A DNA stretch of 6,566 bases from Porphyromonadaceae bacterium UBA2720 (GCA_002353885.1 DEKO01000012.1:2140-8705), one strand, 5' to 3'; positions 1-6,537 are shown, counted from the first letter of the stretch. Notes: generated by a model from the sequence alone, not told the origin. Translations and numbers: made by a program.

Positions 1-1947
1 GTGCGCACCAAGATTGAGAAGGTCGACAACAAGACGCTGGCTGTGCGCGACGTGCCCTATGGCAAGACCACGGGCACGCTCAAGGAGAGCATCGTCAAGG
101 CCAGCGAGCGAGGCAAGATCAAGGTCAAGCGTGTTGACGACATGACCAGCGAGACGGCCGAAATCAGCGTCCAGCTGCAACCCGGCACGTCGAGCGACAT
201 CGCCATCGACGCACTCTATGCCTTCACCGACTGCGAGATCAGCATCTCGCCCAACTGCTGTGTCATCATGGACGAGAAGCCGCAGTTCCTGACGGTGAGC
301 GATGTGCTGCGCTTCAGCGTCGACCGCACCAAGGACATCCTGCGCCGCGAGCTCGAGATCAAGCGGGGCGAGACCATGGAGACGCTGCACTCAGTCTCGC
401 TCGAGAAAATCTTCATCGAGGAGCGCATCTACAAGGACCGCCAGTTTGAGCAGGCACGCGACCAGGAGACCGCCATCGCCCATGTGGACAAGCGGCTCGA
501 GCCGTTCAAGCCACAGTTCTACCGCGAGGTCACCACCGACGACATCCTGCGCCTGCTCGAGATTCCGATGAAGCGCATCATCAAGTACAACGCCGAGAAG
601 GCCGACAACTACATCGCCACACTGCACGACCGCATCAAGGACATCGACGACAAGCTGGCCCATCTGGTGGACTACACCATCGATTGGTACCTGGGGCTGA
701 AGGCAAAATATGGCCACAAATATCCTCGCCGCACCATCATCCGCGAGTTTGACAACATCGTGGCATCGAAGGTGGCCGAAGCCAACGAGAAGCTCTACAT
801 CAATCGCACCGACGGCTTCATTGGCACCGGACTGAAGAAGGACGAGTACATCTGCCCGTGCAGCGACATCGACGACATCATCATCTTCTACAAGGACGGC
901 AAGTACAAGGTCATCCGCGTGGCCGACAAAATCTATGTGGGCAAGAATGTGCTCTATGTCAACGTGTTCAAGCGCAACGACACACGCACCATCTACAATG
1001 TCCTCTATCAGGACGGCCGCGGGGGCACCATCTACATGAAGCGCTTTGCCGTGACGGGCATCATGCGCGACAAGGACTATGACGTCACGCAGGGCAAGCC
1101 CGGCAGCAAGGTCGTGTGGTTCAGTGCCAACCCCAACGGCGAGGCCGAGGTGCTGCGCATCACCCTCAAGCCCAAGTTCAGGCTCAAGGTGCTGCAGTTT
1201 GACGTCGACCTGGGAGAGCTGGCCATCAAGGGCAAGACCAGCCGTGGCAACATGGTGACCAAGAACGAGGTGCACCGCATCAGCCTCAAGGAGCGCGGCG
1301 GCAGCACGCTGGGCGACCGCGAGGTGTGGTTCGACCCCGACATCCTGCGCATCAACTACGAGGGCCATGGCCGCTCGCTGGGACTGTTCGGCGGTGACGA
1401 CCGCATCCTGGTCATCATGCAGAACGGTGATTTCTACACCACCACCAGCGAGGCCACCAATCACTATGACGAGGGCATCCTGCGCATCGAGAAGTATCAG
1501 GAGGGCAAGGTGTGGACAGCCATTGTCGACGATGCCGACCAGGGTTACCTCTACATCAAGCGCTGCACACTCGAGGACAACAACAAGCGCCAGCGCATGA
1601 TTGGCGAGAACCCGGCATCGCGCCTGATGCACCTCAGCGACCAACCCCTGCCGCGCTTTGAGGTGCGCTTTGGCGGTGCCGACGCCGTGCGCGAGCCGCT
1701 GGTCATCGACGCCGATGAGTTTATCGGCACCAAGAGTTTCAAGGCCAAGGGCAAGCGCATCAGCAACTACACCATCGAATCGGTGACAGAGATTGAGCCA
1801 CGCGAGGTGCCACAACCCGAGCCCGAAGTGCCCGAAGTGCCCGATAACGCCCCGGACGGCGACGACATGCCACCGACCGACGGCATCAGCCAGCAGCAGG
1901 TGATGGACCGCCTCACCGGCCAGCAACGCCTGTTCGACGACCTATAG
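1..1947 (+). CDS. parC: DNA topoisomerase IV subunit A (ParC), 5'-truncated by window edge
   Basis: This is the breakage-reunion subunit of type IIA topoisomerase IV, which with ParE unlinks replicated chromosomes in the cytoplasm. The 648 visible codons start inside the tower domain, so GTG at position 1 is probably an internal valine; the winged-helix domain and active-site tyrosine lie upstream. Residues 1-70 are tower (KTTGTLKESIVKA), followed by DALYAFTDCEISISPNCCVI and the coiled-coil/C-gate region with LEKIFIEERIYK (about 133-144). From about 270 to 595 there is a C-terminal beta-pinwheel with repeated blade motifs (DDIIIFYKDGKY, NVFKRNDTRTIYNV, GGSTLGDREVWF, KAKGKRISNYT). These closely match the Bacteroidota ParC sequences I remember. 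No GyrA box (QRRGGKG) is present, which favours ParC over GyrA, although databases often say 'gyrase/topoisomerase IV subunit A'. Residues 597-648 are a Pro/Glu/Asp-rich tail ending GQQRLFDDL. The stop is TAG at 1945-1947. Confidence 0.95.
   Translation: MRTKIEKVDNKTLAVRDVPYGKTTGTLKESIVKASERGKIKVKRVDDMTSETAEISVQLQPGTSSDIAIDALYAFTDCEISISPNCCVIMDEKPQFLTVSDVLRFSVDRTKDILRRELEIKRGETMETLHSVSLEKIFIEERIYKDRQFEQARDQETAIAHVDKRLEPFKPQFYREVTTDDILRLLEIPMKRIIKYNAEKADNYIATLHDRIKDIDDKLAHLVDYTIDWYLGLKAKYGHKYPRRTIIREFDNIVASKVAEANEKLYINRTDGFIGTGLKKDEYICPCSDIDDIIIFYKDGKYKVIRVADKIYVGKNVLYVNVFKRNDTRTIYNVLYQDGRGGTIYMKRFAVTGIMRDKDYDVTQGKPGSKVVWFSANPNGEAEVLRITLKPKFRLKVLQFDVDLGELAIKGKTSRGNMVTKNEVHRISLKERGGSTLGDREVWFDPDILRINYEGHGRSLGLFGGDDRILVIMQNGDFYTTTSEATNHYDEGILRIEKYQEGKVWTAIVDDADQGYLYIKRCTLEDNNKRQRMIGENPASRLMHLSDQPLPRFEVRFGGADAVREPLVIDADEFIGTKSFKAKGKRISNYTIESVTEIEPREVPQPEPEVPEVPDNAPDGDDMPPTDGISQQQVMDRLTGQQRLFDDL
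1816..1845 (+). repeat. Pro-Glu-Val micro-repeat in the parC tail
   Basis: A 9-bp unit, CCCGAAGTG, occurs twice in tandem (1822-1830 and 1831-1839) and is flanked by partial copies beginning CCCGA. It encodes PE-PEV-PEV-PDN in the acidic, proline-rich linker after the beta-pinwheel. Because the unit is a multiple of three, copy-number change would alter linker length without breaking the frame. It probably has no function beyond being a flexible linker. Confidence 0.7.
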
Positions 1948-1960
1948 TTTAATTCTTTTC

Positions 1961-1996
1961 TCGAATACTCGAATGTTCGAATACTCGAATGCTCGA
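1961..1996 (+). repeat. 8-bp degenerate tandem repeat, four units plus a partial, at the parC/DUF3316 junction
   Basis: Four consecutive octamers share the core TCGAAT and differ only in their last two bases: AC (1961-1968), GT (1969-1976), AC (1977-1984) and GC (1985-1992). A partial TCGA follows at 1993-1996. It can equally be read as a 16-bp unit occurring twice, with 15 of 16 bases identical. The array fills most of the 25-bp gap after parC and, if the ATG at 1973 is used, extends into the first codons of the next gene. Two ATGs arise from the repeat: one at 1973 (in frame with DUF3316) and one at 1989, which is out of frame and meets TAG at 2004-2006. TCGAATGTTCGA (1969-1980) can form a weak 5-bp inverted repeat, but there is no T-tract, so it is not a convincing terminator. 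Confidence 0.85.
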
Positions 1997-2860
1997 TCAA
2001 TCTTAGCTAAATTGATAAAGTTCAATATTTTATTCTGCCTGCTCATGACGCAGGCAGTGGCATGGGCTGGCTCGCCGACTGGCGACACGGTGGTCGATGT
2101 GCCAAGGCCGCCAGCCATCATGTTCACCGCCGAGGCAGGCTATGGCCGCGTGCTCGACACCTACCTCACGCCCATCACCTACACAGGCTGGCACACCGCA
2201 CTGGGCTATGAACACACACAGGCCACCGGCTTCAGCCCCGACCGTTGGGTGCGCCAGCTGTCGCTGGGCATGTCGTTCGACCATGTGAAGAACCCCGTGG
2301 GCAACCACTCGATGCAACACCTGCGTGCCGGTGGCCGATGGGCACTGATGCGCCGATGGACTGGCGTCCTCGACCCACGTCTGTCACTCATGGCCGGTGG
2401 AATGACGTGGCTGCAAGGTGGAGCCATCTACAACAGCGGCAACAGCAACAATGTGGTCAGCGTCAAGGCGCATTGGACCTTGGGTCTGCAAGGTATCGCA
2501 CAGTACAGCACCCGCTTGGGCCGTGTGCCCGTGACGCTGCGCTATCAGGCGGCACTGCCTGTGGTCGGGGCATGGTTCACGCCCGACTATGACGAGAGTT
2601 TCTATGAAATCTATCTGGGCAACCGCGAGCATCTTGTGCAGCCGGGCTGGTGGGGCAACCGCTTCGACCTCGACCACCAGGTCACGGCCGACTTCCGCCT
2701 GGGCGGCACCATCTTGCGGTTGGGTTACCATGGCACCATCGAGCGCTCGTGGGCACGCCACCTCAACACCCACATCACCACCCACGGCATCGTCATCGGC
2801 TTGGGCGGCGAGTTCCTGTCGCTCCCTAGCCGCTCGTCTCGCATCATCTCAACCTATTGA
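1973..2860 (+). CDS. DUF3316 family exported protein, probable outer-membrane beta-barrel
   Basis: The function is unknown; the family is typical of Bacteroidota. Recognisable signatures, numbered from the ATG at 1973, are LDTYLTP (61-67), YNSGNSNN (153-160), VTLRYQ followed by GAWFTPDYDESFYEIYLGN (187-216), and LRLGYHGTIERSWARHLNTH (248-267) leading to GIVIGLGGEF. Many short alternating hydrophobic strands separated by polar turns suggest a membrane beta-barrel; this is inferred. A signal peptide is visible: hydrophobic FNILFCLLMTQAVAWA (17-32) with a likely cut after AWA at residue 32. The start is uncertain. ATG 1973 lies within the octamer repeat and gives a long 16-residue N-terminal stretch. 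An in-frame TTG at 2012 (codon 14) would give a more typical signal peptide beginning M-IKFNILF. Neither has a Shine-Dalgarno sequence. The stop is two bases before the S41 gene, indicating one operon. Confidence 0.85.
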   Translation: MFEYSNARSILAKLIKFNILFCLLMTQAVAWAGSPTGDTVVDVPRPPAIMFTAEAGYGRVLDTYLTPITYTGWHTALGYEHTQATGFSPDRWVRQLSLGMSFDHVKNPVGNHSMQHLRAGGRWALMRRWTGVLDPRLSLMAGGMTWLQGGAIYNSGNSNNVVSVKAHWTLGLQGIAQYSTRLGRVPVTLRYQAALPVVGAWFTPDYDESFYEIYLGNREHLVQPGWWGNRFDLDHQVTADFRLGGTILRLGYHGTIERSWARHLNTHITTHGIVIGLGGEFLSLPSRSSRIISTY

Positions 2861-2862
2861 TT

Positions 2863-3870
2863 ATGAAACGAATCCTCTATATCCTGACTCTATTACTAAC
2901 GCTCACAGCCTGTCACGACCAGCCCGAGTGGCGCGATGACCCGCAGGGCAACTTCGATGCCCTGTGGACCATCATGGACGAGCATTATAGTTTCTTCAGC
3001 GAGAAGAACGTTGACTGGAACGAGGTGGGACAGCGTTACCGCGCCAAGCTGACTCCAGACATGACCTCGCAAGAGCTCTTTGAGCTGTGCGGCGACATGC
3101 TCAAGGAGTTGCGCGACGGCCACACCAACCTCATCGCCTCGCACGACGTGTCGCGCTACTGGATTTGGGAGCAATATCCCGTCAACTACGACGAGCGTCT
3201 CATCGATGAGCACTATCTCAACTTCAACTACCGCCAGGCATCGGGCATCAAATATGCCATCTTGCCCAACAACTATGGCTACATGCGCTATGCCAGCTTC
3301 AGCAACAGCATCGGCGACGGCAACCTCGACCTGGTGCTGAGCTACCTCTCCACGGCCGATGGCCTCATCATCGACGTGCGCAGCAATGGCGGAGGCTACC
3401 TGCTCAATGTCGAGACCTTGGTAGGCCGCTTCATCGACCAGCGCACCCATGTCGGTGCCATCCGACACAAGACCGGTCCCGGGCATGACGACTTCAGCGA
3501 GCCATACGACTACTACTTCGAGCCGACCAAGAACCACATCCACTATCAGCGCCCAGTGGTCATCCTGGCCAACCGCGGCTCGTTCAGCGCCACCAACAAC
3601 TTTGTGTCCATCATGCAACACCTGCCGCAGGTCACCATTGTGGGCGACACCACCGGTGGTGGCAGCGGACTGCCCTTCACCGGCGAACTGCCCAATGGCT
3701 GGCGCATCCGCTTCTCGTCGTGCCCCATCACCGATGTTGACGGATCGGTCACCGAGTTTGGCGTCGACCCCGACATTCATGTCGATATGAGCGATGCCGA
3801 CCGTGCGCAAGGACGCGACACCATCCTCGAGACCGCCTTCCGTGTGCTAGGCCGACAATCGGCACCATAG
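2863..3870 (+). CDS. S41-family peptidase, lipoprotein (tail-specific/tricorn-core type)
   Basis: This is a predicted serine endopeptidase anchored in the envelope by a lipid. Starting at ATG 2863 (335 aa), residues 1-17 form a lipoprotein signal with lipobox LTAC and lipidated Cys17. Residues 25-85 match the helical N-terminal region usual in Bacteroidota S41 enzymes (FDALWTIMDEHYSFF), ending in the conserved RDGH with His87. YGYMRY (138-143), the strand/loop IIDVRSNGGG (169-178) and the nucleophile motif NRGSFSATN with Ser242 follow. GDTTGGGSGLP (261-271) and TEFGVDPDIHVD (297-308), with Glu298, complete the fold. At the position of the Ctp/Prc catalytic lysine (Ser+25) there is Gly267, so a Ser-His-Glu arrangement like tricorn is more likely than a Ser-Lys dyad. 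The segment between His87 and the core is too short for a typical PDZ domain. The gene starts two bases after the DUF3316 stop, implying translational coupling. The in-frame TTG at 2857 overlaps that stop and is less likely as the start. Confidence 0.92.
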   Translation: MKRILYILTLLLTLTACHDQPEWRDDPQGNFDALWTIMDEHYSFFSEKNVDWNEVGQRYRAKLTPDMTSQELFELCGDMLKELRDGHTNLIASHDVSRYWIWEQYPVNYDERLIDEHYLNFNYRQASGIKYAILPNNYGYMRYASFSNSIGDGNLDLVLSYLSTADGLIIDVRSNGGGYLLNVETLVGRFIDQRTHVGAIRHKTGPGHDDFSEPYDYYFEPTKNHIHYQRPVVILANRGSFSATNNFVSIMQHLPQVTIVGDTTGGGSGLPFTGELPNGWRIRFSSCPITDVDGSVTEFGVDPDIHVDMSDADRAQGRDTILETAFRVLGRQSAP

Positions 3871-3886
3871 CCACCAAAGCATCACA

Positions 3887-4306
3887 CTAACTCTTCTTGA
3901 TATAAAGATACTTGGGATATTGTCCCAGGACAAACAGCGTGACGGGGCAGAGCCAGATTTCGTCCATGCGGAAGCCCGGCAAGCGGGTCACGCGATAGTG
4001 CGAGCCGCCGGTGAGCGAGTGCTTGCCTTGGATCAGGCAGGCATGGTCGGGCAGGTCGAGCGGCTTGTTGCTGGGCACGACTGTCACGCGTGCCACCTTG
4101 CCGTCATCGCTCAGATAGTCGCACAGGTCATCGGCACCGGCCACCATCATCAGGTTGCCGTGGTCAAACGGCCAGCCGGGGAAGTCAACATACCAGCAGC
4201 CGTCATCCTCGTGGTTGAACTGGAGGTTGTACTCGTTGCGACGGCCAAACACACTCTGCGACATCACTTGTGCTCCGTGGAGCAGATCATTGAATGAATA
4301 AGTCAT
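3887..4306 (-). CDS. Small conserved-looking protein of unknown function (139 aa)
   Basis: I do not recognise a function. The protein is soluble, with no signal peptide or membrane segment. Notable stretches are WYVDFPGWPFDHGNLMMVAGAD (38-59, with Trp38, Trp45 and the MVAGAD turn), a Gly/Ser turn LTGGSHYRVTRLPGF (98-112), and a hydrophobic C-terminal part IWLCPVTLFVLGQYPKYLYI (117-136). The pattern resembles a family of Bacteroidota proteins of unknown function; DUF6717 comes to mind, but that name is an uncertain recollection. The ATG at 4304-4306 is chosen because it is the first in frame and sits about 57 bp downstream of a -7 promoter box. The gene ends 16 bp from the stop of the convergent S41 gene. 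It lies downstream of the 364-residue gene, but the 123-bp gap and promoter suggest at least partly separate transcription. Confidence 0.75.
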   Translation of the reverse strand: MTYSFNDLLHGAQVMSQSVFGRRNEYNLQFNHEDDGCWYVDFPGWPFDHGNLMMVAGADDLCDYLSDDGKVARVTVVPSNKPLDLPDHACLIQGKHSLTGGSHYRVTRLPGFRMDEIWLCPVTLFVLGQYPKYLYIKKS

Positions 4307-4362
4307 AATTGAACATTATTAAAGGTTAAACAGTGAATCTTGCATTTCGTCTTTCGACACCG

Positions 4363-4370
4363 CAAAATTA
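4363..4370 (-). promoter_or_regulatory. Bacteroidota -7 promoter box (TAATTTTG)
   Basis: On the - strand, 4370 to 4363 reads TAATTTTG, a full match to the Bacteroides sigma-factor -7 consensus TAnnTTTG. It lies about 57 bp upstream of the ATG of the small gene ending at 3887, implying a leader of roughly 50 nt. No TTTG -33 box stands at the usual 19-21 bp further upstream; the bases there read TCGG. Only half of the promoter consensus is therefore supported. Confidence 0.55.
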
Positions 4371-4396
4371 CTGTCGCCTGAGGATAATGTCCGATT

Positions 4397-4412
4397 TTTG
4401 CAACATTGCAAA
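4397..4412. promoter_or_regulatory. 16-bp perfect palindrome, candidate operator
   Basis: TTTGCAA and its reverse complement TTGCAAA flank a 2-bp centre (CA). The site is in the 123-bp gap between two - strand genes, 26 bp upstream of the -7 box at 4363-4370. A dyad of this size upstream of a promoter suits a dimeric DNA-binding regulator, which is inference. It is not a good terminator: as RNA the loop would be very short, the stem is AT-rich, and no T-tract follows on either strand. No regulator gene is visible in the window. Confidence 0.4.
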
Positions 4413-4429
4413 GTGTAATGCGTTGATTC

Positions 4430-5524
4430 CTAGAACACTCGAGGCATCGTGACCCTATTGCGCGGCAGTGAGATACCGTATGCCTGACCGCGGTGCCCAC
4501 TGATGTAATATTGGCTGGCCACATTGTCGTCCATGATGACCGTCTTGAAGAATCGCTTGATGCGTGACAGGTTCTGTAGCAGCGTGCCTGTGAGCGGATT
4601 GAGCACATTGTCGATGATGGTGTCGCTGGTGGCGATGTCGCGTGCCGGCATGACGATGTCATAGATTTGGCGCAGTTCATCGGCATGCCGGTCGATGTCG
4701 CGCAGTTCGATGCCTTCAGGATGCTTGAGAAACAAAATGTAGATGGCCTTGCTGAGTGGGTGCAGGCGTATCTCGGCATTGCCGTAGTCGCTGAGCCACA
4801 TGCGCAAGTCGCTGTCGAAAACCAGCCGACTCAGCTGTCGGGGAGCAAAAACCAGCGGCGACTGGCCCTCGAGCGTGTCACCCAGCAACTCGCGCGGGTC
4901 GCTATGCGTGAGCAGCACATAGTTGGTCACCAGTTGCCCCACAATCTTGAGATATTGGTCGCGTAGTCGTTCGGCTTCGTTCAGTGCACTGTCTTCCGGC
5001 AGGGGAGACATATCCTGCTGCTGGACAAGTTGGGCTTGCTGCTGGGCTTTTTGTAGCTTGGCGGCAAGGTCGGGATGCTCAAGGTGACGGCGCATTTGCT
5101 CGCGCTCGCCCTTGTTCAGAAACTGCTCGATGGCAATGGCCGAATCGCCTGTGTCCAGCCTACCGAAGTCGAACAACTGCTGCACAAATTCGGTGACCAG
5201 CCGTTGGTCGATGCTGATGTCGCCACACACGGGACAGGTGAGTAGTGCCTCCTTGCCGATGTTGCCTGCATTGAAGCGTCGAGCCACCAGCGTGGGTGAT
5301 ATGTCGGCGTAGAGCACTTGCAACTCAAAGCGCTGCAATGCGTGCGCCTGCTGGCAGGCATGTTGCATTGCCAGCACATAGTCGTCCAATAGTTGCTTGG
5401 GCGCATACAGGTCGGTGAACACATAGATCGTCCCATATTCGAGCCCATCTGGCAGGTGATTATTGATTATGTGCCGAATCATAATAGAAATGTTGCTCAC
5501 AAATCCAAAAGTCTCGTATAACAT
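4430..5524 (-). CDS. Conserved-looking protein of unknown function with CPVCG motif and Gln-rich linker
   Basis: I cannot assign a function. From the ATG at 5522-5524 the protein is 364 aa with no signal peptide or membrane helix, so it is probably cytoplasmic. There are three visible parts. Residues 15-135 include GTIYVFTDLYAPKQLLDDY (31-49) and one CPVCG pair (Cys97, Cys100), a zinc-knuckle-like half site with no obvious second pair. Residues 137-175 are a charged, Gln-rich probable coiled coil (KLQKAQQQAQLVQQQ). Residues 250-357 look most conserved, with LHPLSKAIYILFLKHPEGI (254-272), VLNPLTGTLLQNLSRIKRFF (307-326) and QYYISGHRGQAYGISL (338-353). I remember similar 'ILFLKHPEGI ... NPLSNSI ... 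SRI' C-termini in other Bacteroidota proteins of unknown role. Met15 (ATG at 5480-5482) is an alternative start. The gene begins 20 bp after the C26 hydrolase stop, suggesting co-transcription. The stop is TAG at 4430-4432. Confidence 0.8.
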   Translation of the reverse strand: MLYETFGFVSNISIMIRHIINNHLPDGLEYGTIYVFTDLYAPKQLLDDYVLAMQHACQQAHALQRFELQVLYADISPTLVARRFNAGNIGKEALLTCPVCGDISIDQRLVTEFVQQLFDFGRLDTGDSAIAIEQFLNKGEREQMRRHLEHPDLAAKLQKAQQQAQLVQQQDMSPLPEDSALNEAERLRDQYLKIVGQLVTNYVLLTHSDPRELLGDTLEGQSPLVFAPRQLSRLVFDSDLRMWLSDYGNAEIRLHPLSKAIYILFLKHPEGIELRDIDRHADELRQIYDIVMPARDIATSDTIIDNVLNPLTGTLLQNLSRIKRFFKTVIMDDNVASQYYISGHRGQAYGISLPRNRVTMPRVF

Positions 5525-5544
5525 TCACACCAAATAGCCAAGCA

Positions 5545-6537
5545 TCATCGTCTTGCTTGTGCCGCTTGCACCAGGGCGCGGAAATAGGCCAGCCCCTCCT
5601 GGACCGACATGAACAGGTGCTCATCGCTCTCGTGGTCTAGGTGCTTGCGCACAGCAGTCTCGGGGTGGAACTGCACACCCAATGCAAAGCGCTTGTCGGT
5701 GCGTTCGATGGCCTCGATGACATCCACCCCATCATCGCGGGTTACACCCGTCACTCGCAAGGGTGTTCCCGTCACATCGCCCACCACCTGGTGGTGCCAC
5801 GACGGTGCCCCGTGGATGGTGTCGGTGTGGGCAATGGTCCACAGCAGCGACCGGTGGTCGGTCACCAGCACATCGTGGGCCACATAGTGGCGTTCGCCCT
5901 CGCGGTCGCGGTTACCGCGGTGCACATATCGGTCGCTCTTGCCCCGACCGACCAGATGTGTGCCCAGGTCCTGAATGAGCGGTGCGCCCGACACCACACC
6001 CAGCAGTTGCATGCCGCGGCACAGCCCCAAGATGGGGATGTCGTGGTCCAGACAATAGGCCATGGTCAGGAATTCAGAGACGTCGCGCGTGGCGTCATGG
6101 TTGGTCTCGGCCTCAATGCCGTGCCAGGGCTGGGGCGTGGCAAACAGGGTGGGACACACATCGCCGCCACCCAGAAACACCACAGCATCCACCCCGGCCA
6201 GTGCCTCACTGGCCCGGCTGCCATGCCAGGTTTCGCGCTTGACCTGGTCGGCATAGGGCTGCAGCAAGATGCCGTGCTCGTCCAGATATTTGTCCTCGAC
6301 ATTGATATCGTCATAGTCCAGCCCGGCAGGGCGCAACTGCTCGAGAATGACAGGCTCGGCACCGATGGCCGTAATTGAGTGAATGACGCGATCATAGTTG
6401 TCGACCGAGCGTTGCCAGGCGATGCCCACACGCACCGGCCTTCCTGCCCAGCCGGCCAAGCACATGCACATCAGCACGGCCAGCACCAGGTATCTGAAAG
6501 AAATTTGCTTCATTGCTACTTGATAGACGTTAGACAT
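5545..6537 (-). CDS. Secreted gamma-glutamyl-gamma-aminobutyrate hydrolase family protein (peptidase C26, class I GATase fold)
   Basis: This is a predicted Cys-His-Glu hydrolase related to PuuD and other C26 enzymes that cut gamma-glutamyl amide bonds; the substrate is unknown. Numbered from the second Met (ATG at 6511-6513, 322 aa), residues 1-23 are a signal peptide (MKQISFRYLVLAVLMCMCLA), probably cut near GWA|G. The enzyme follows: VRVGIAWQ (28-34), VVFLGGGDVCPTLF (111-124), the nucleophile elbow ILGLCRGMQLLG with Cys165, APSWHHQVV (236-244), and FALGVQFHPE with His283 and Glu285. All three catalytic residues are present and the length is normal for the family plus a signal peptide. The first in-frame ATG (6535-6537) adds eight residues and lies inside a 7-bp tandem repeat; the second start is the more natural one. 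Most PuuD-type enzymes are cytoplasmic, so export is notable. No lipobox is seen. The 364-residue gene follows 20 bp downstream on the same strand. Confidence 0.92.
   Translation of the reverse strand: MSNVYQVAMKQISFRYLVLAVLMCMCLAGWAGRPVRVGIAWQRSVDNYDRVIHSITAIGAEPVILEQLRPAGLDYDDINVEDKYLDEHGILLQPYADQVKRETWHGSRASEALAGVDAVVFLGGGDVCPTLFATPQPWHGIEAETNHDATRDVSEFLTMAYCLDHDIPILGLCRGMQLLGVVSGAPLIQDLGTHLVGRGKSDRYVHRGNRDREGERHYVAHDVLVTDHRSLLWTIAHTDTIHGAPSWHHQVVGDVTGTPLRVTGVTRDDGVDVIEAIERTDKRFALGVQFHPETAVRKHLDHESDEHLFMSVQEGLAYFRALVQAAQARR

Noticed and set aside
391..1926. 511-codon open frame on the - strand opposite parC
   Set aside because: It lies wholly inside a confidently identified gene. Its composition (rich in Ala, Val, Leu, His and Asp with no recognisable domain) is what GC-rich codons give when read in antisense.
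1..1947. Identification as GyrA rather than ParC
   Set aside because: No GyrA box is visible in the C-terminal pinwheel, and the sequence follows the Bacteroidota topoisomerase IV A pattern. The missing N-terminal part leaves a small doubt.
1961..1996. Tandem repeat as a CRISPR array or phage attachment site
   Set aside because: The units are 8 bp without spacers, and no integrase, cas gene or tRNA is nearby.
1989..2006. Five-codon upstream open frame (ATG to TAG) before the possible TTG start of DUF3316
   Set aside because: It is created by the repeat copy and has no independent sign of translation, so I mention it only under the repeat.
2857..2862. TTG at 2857 as the start of the S41 peptidase
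   Set aside because: It overlaps the DUF3316 stop and adds only two residues; the ATG at 2863 directly starts a normal lipoprotein signal.
2896..3810. 304-codon open frame on the - strand opposite the S41 peptidase gene
   Set aside because: It is an antisense shadow: repetitive Val/Ala/Asp-rich composition, no motif, and full overlap with a gene whose catalytic motifs are intact.
4397..4412. Palindrome as a transcription terminator for the 364-residue gene
   Set aside because: The stem is AT-rich, the possible loop is very small, and no T-tract follows on the - strand.
5641..6378. 245-codon open frame on the + strand opposite the C26 hydrolase gene
   Set aside because: It is an antisense shadow with no recognisable domain; the opposite strand carries a complete C26 catalytic set.
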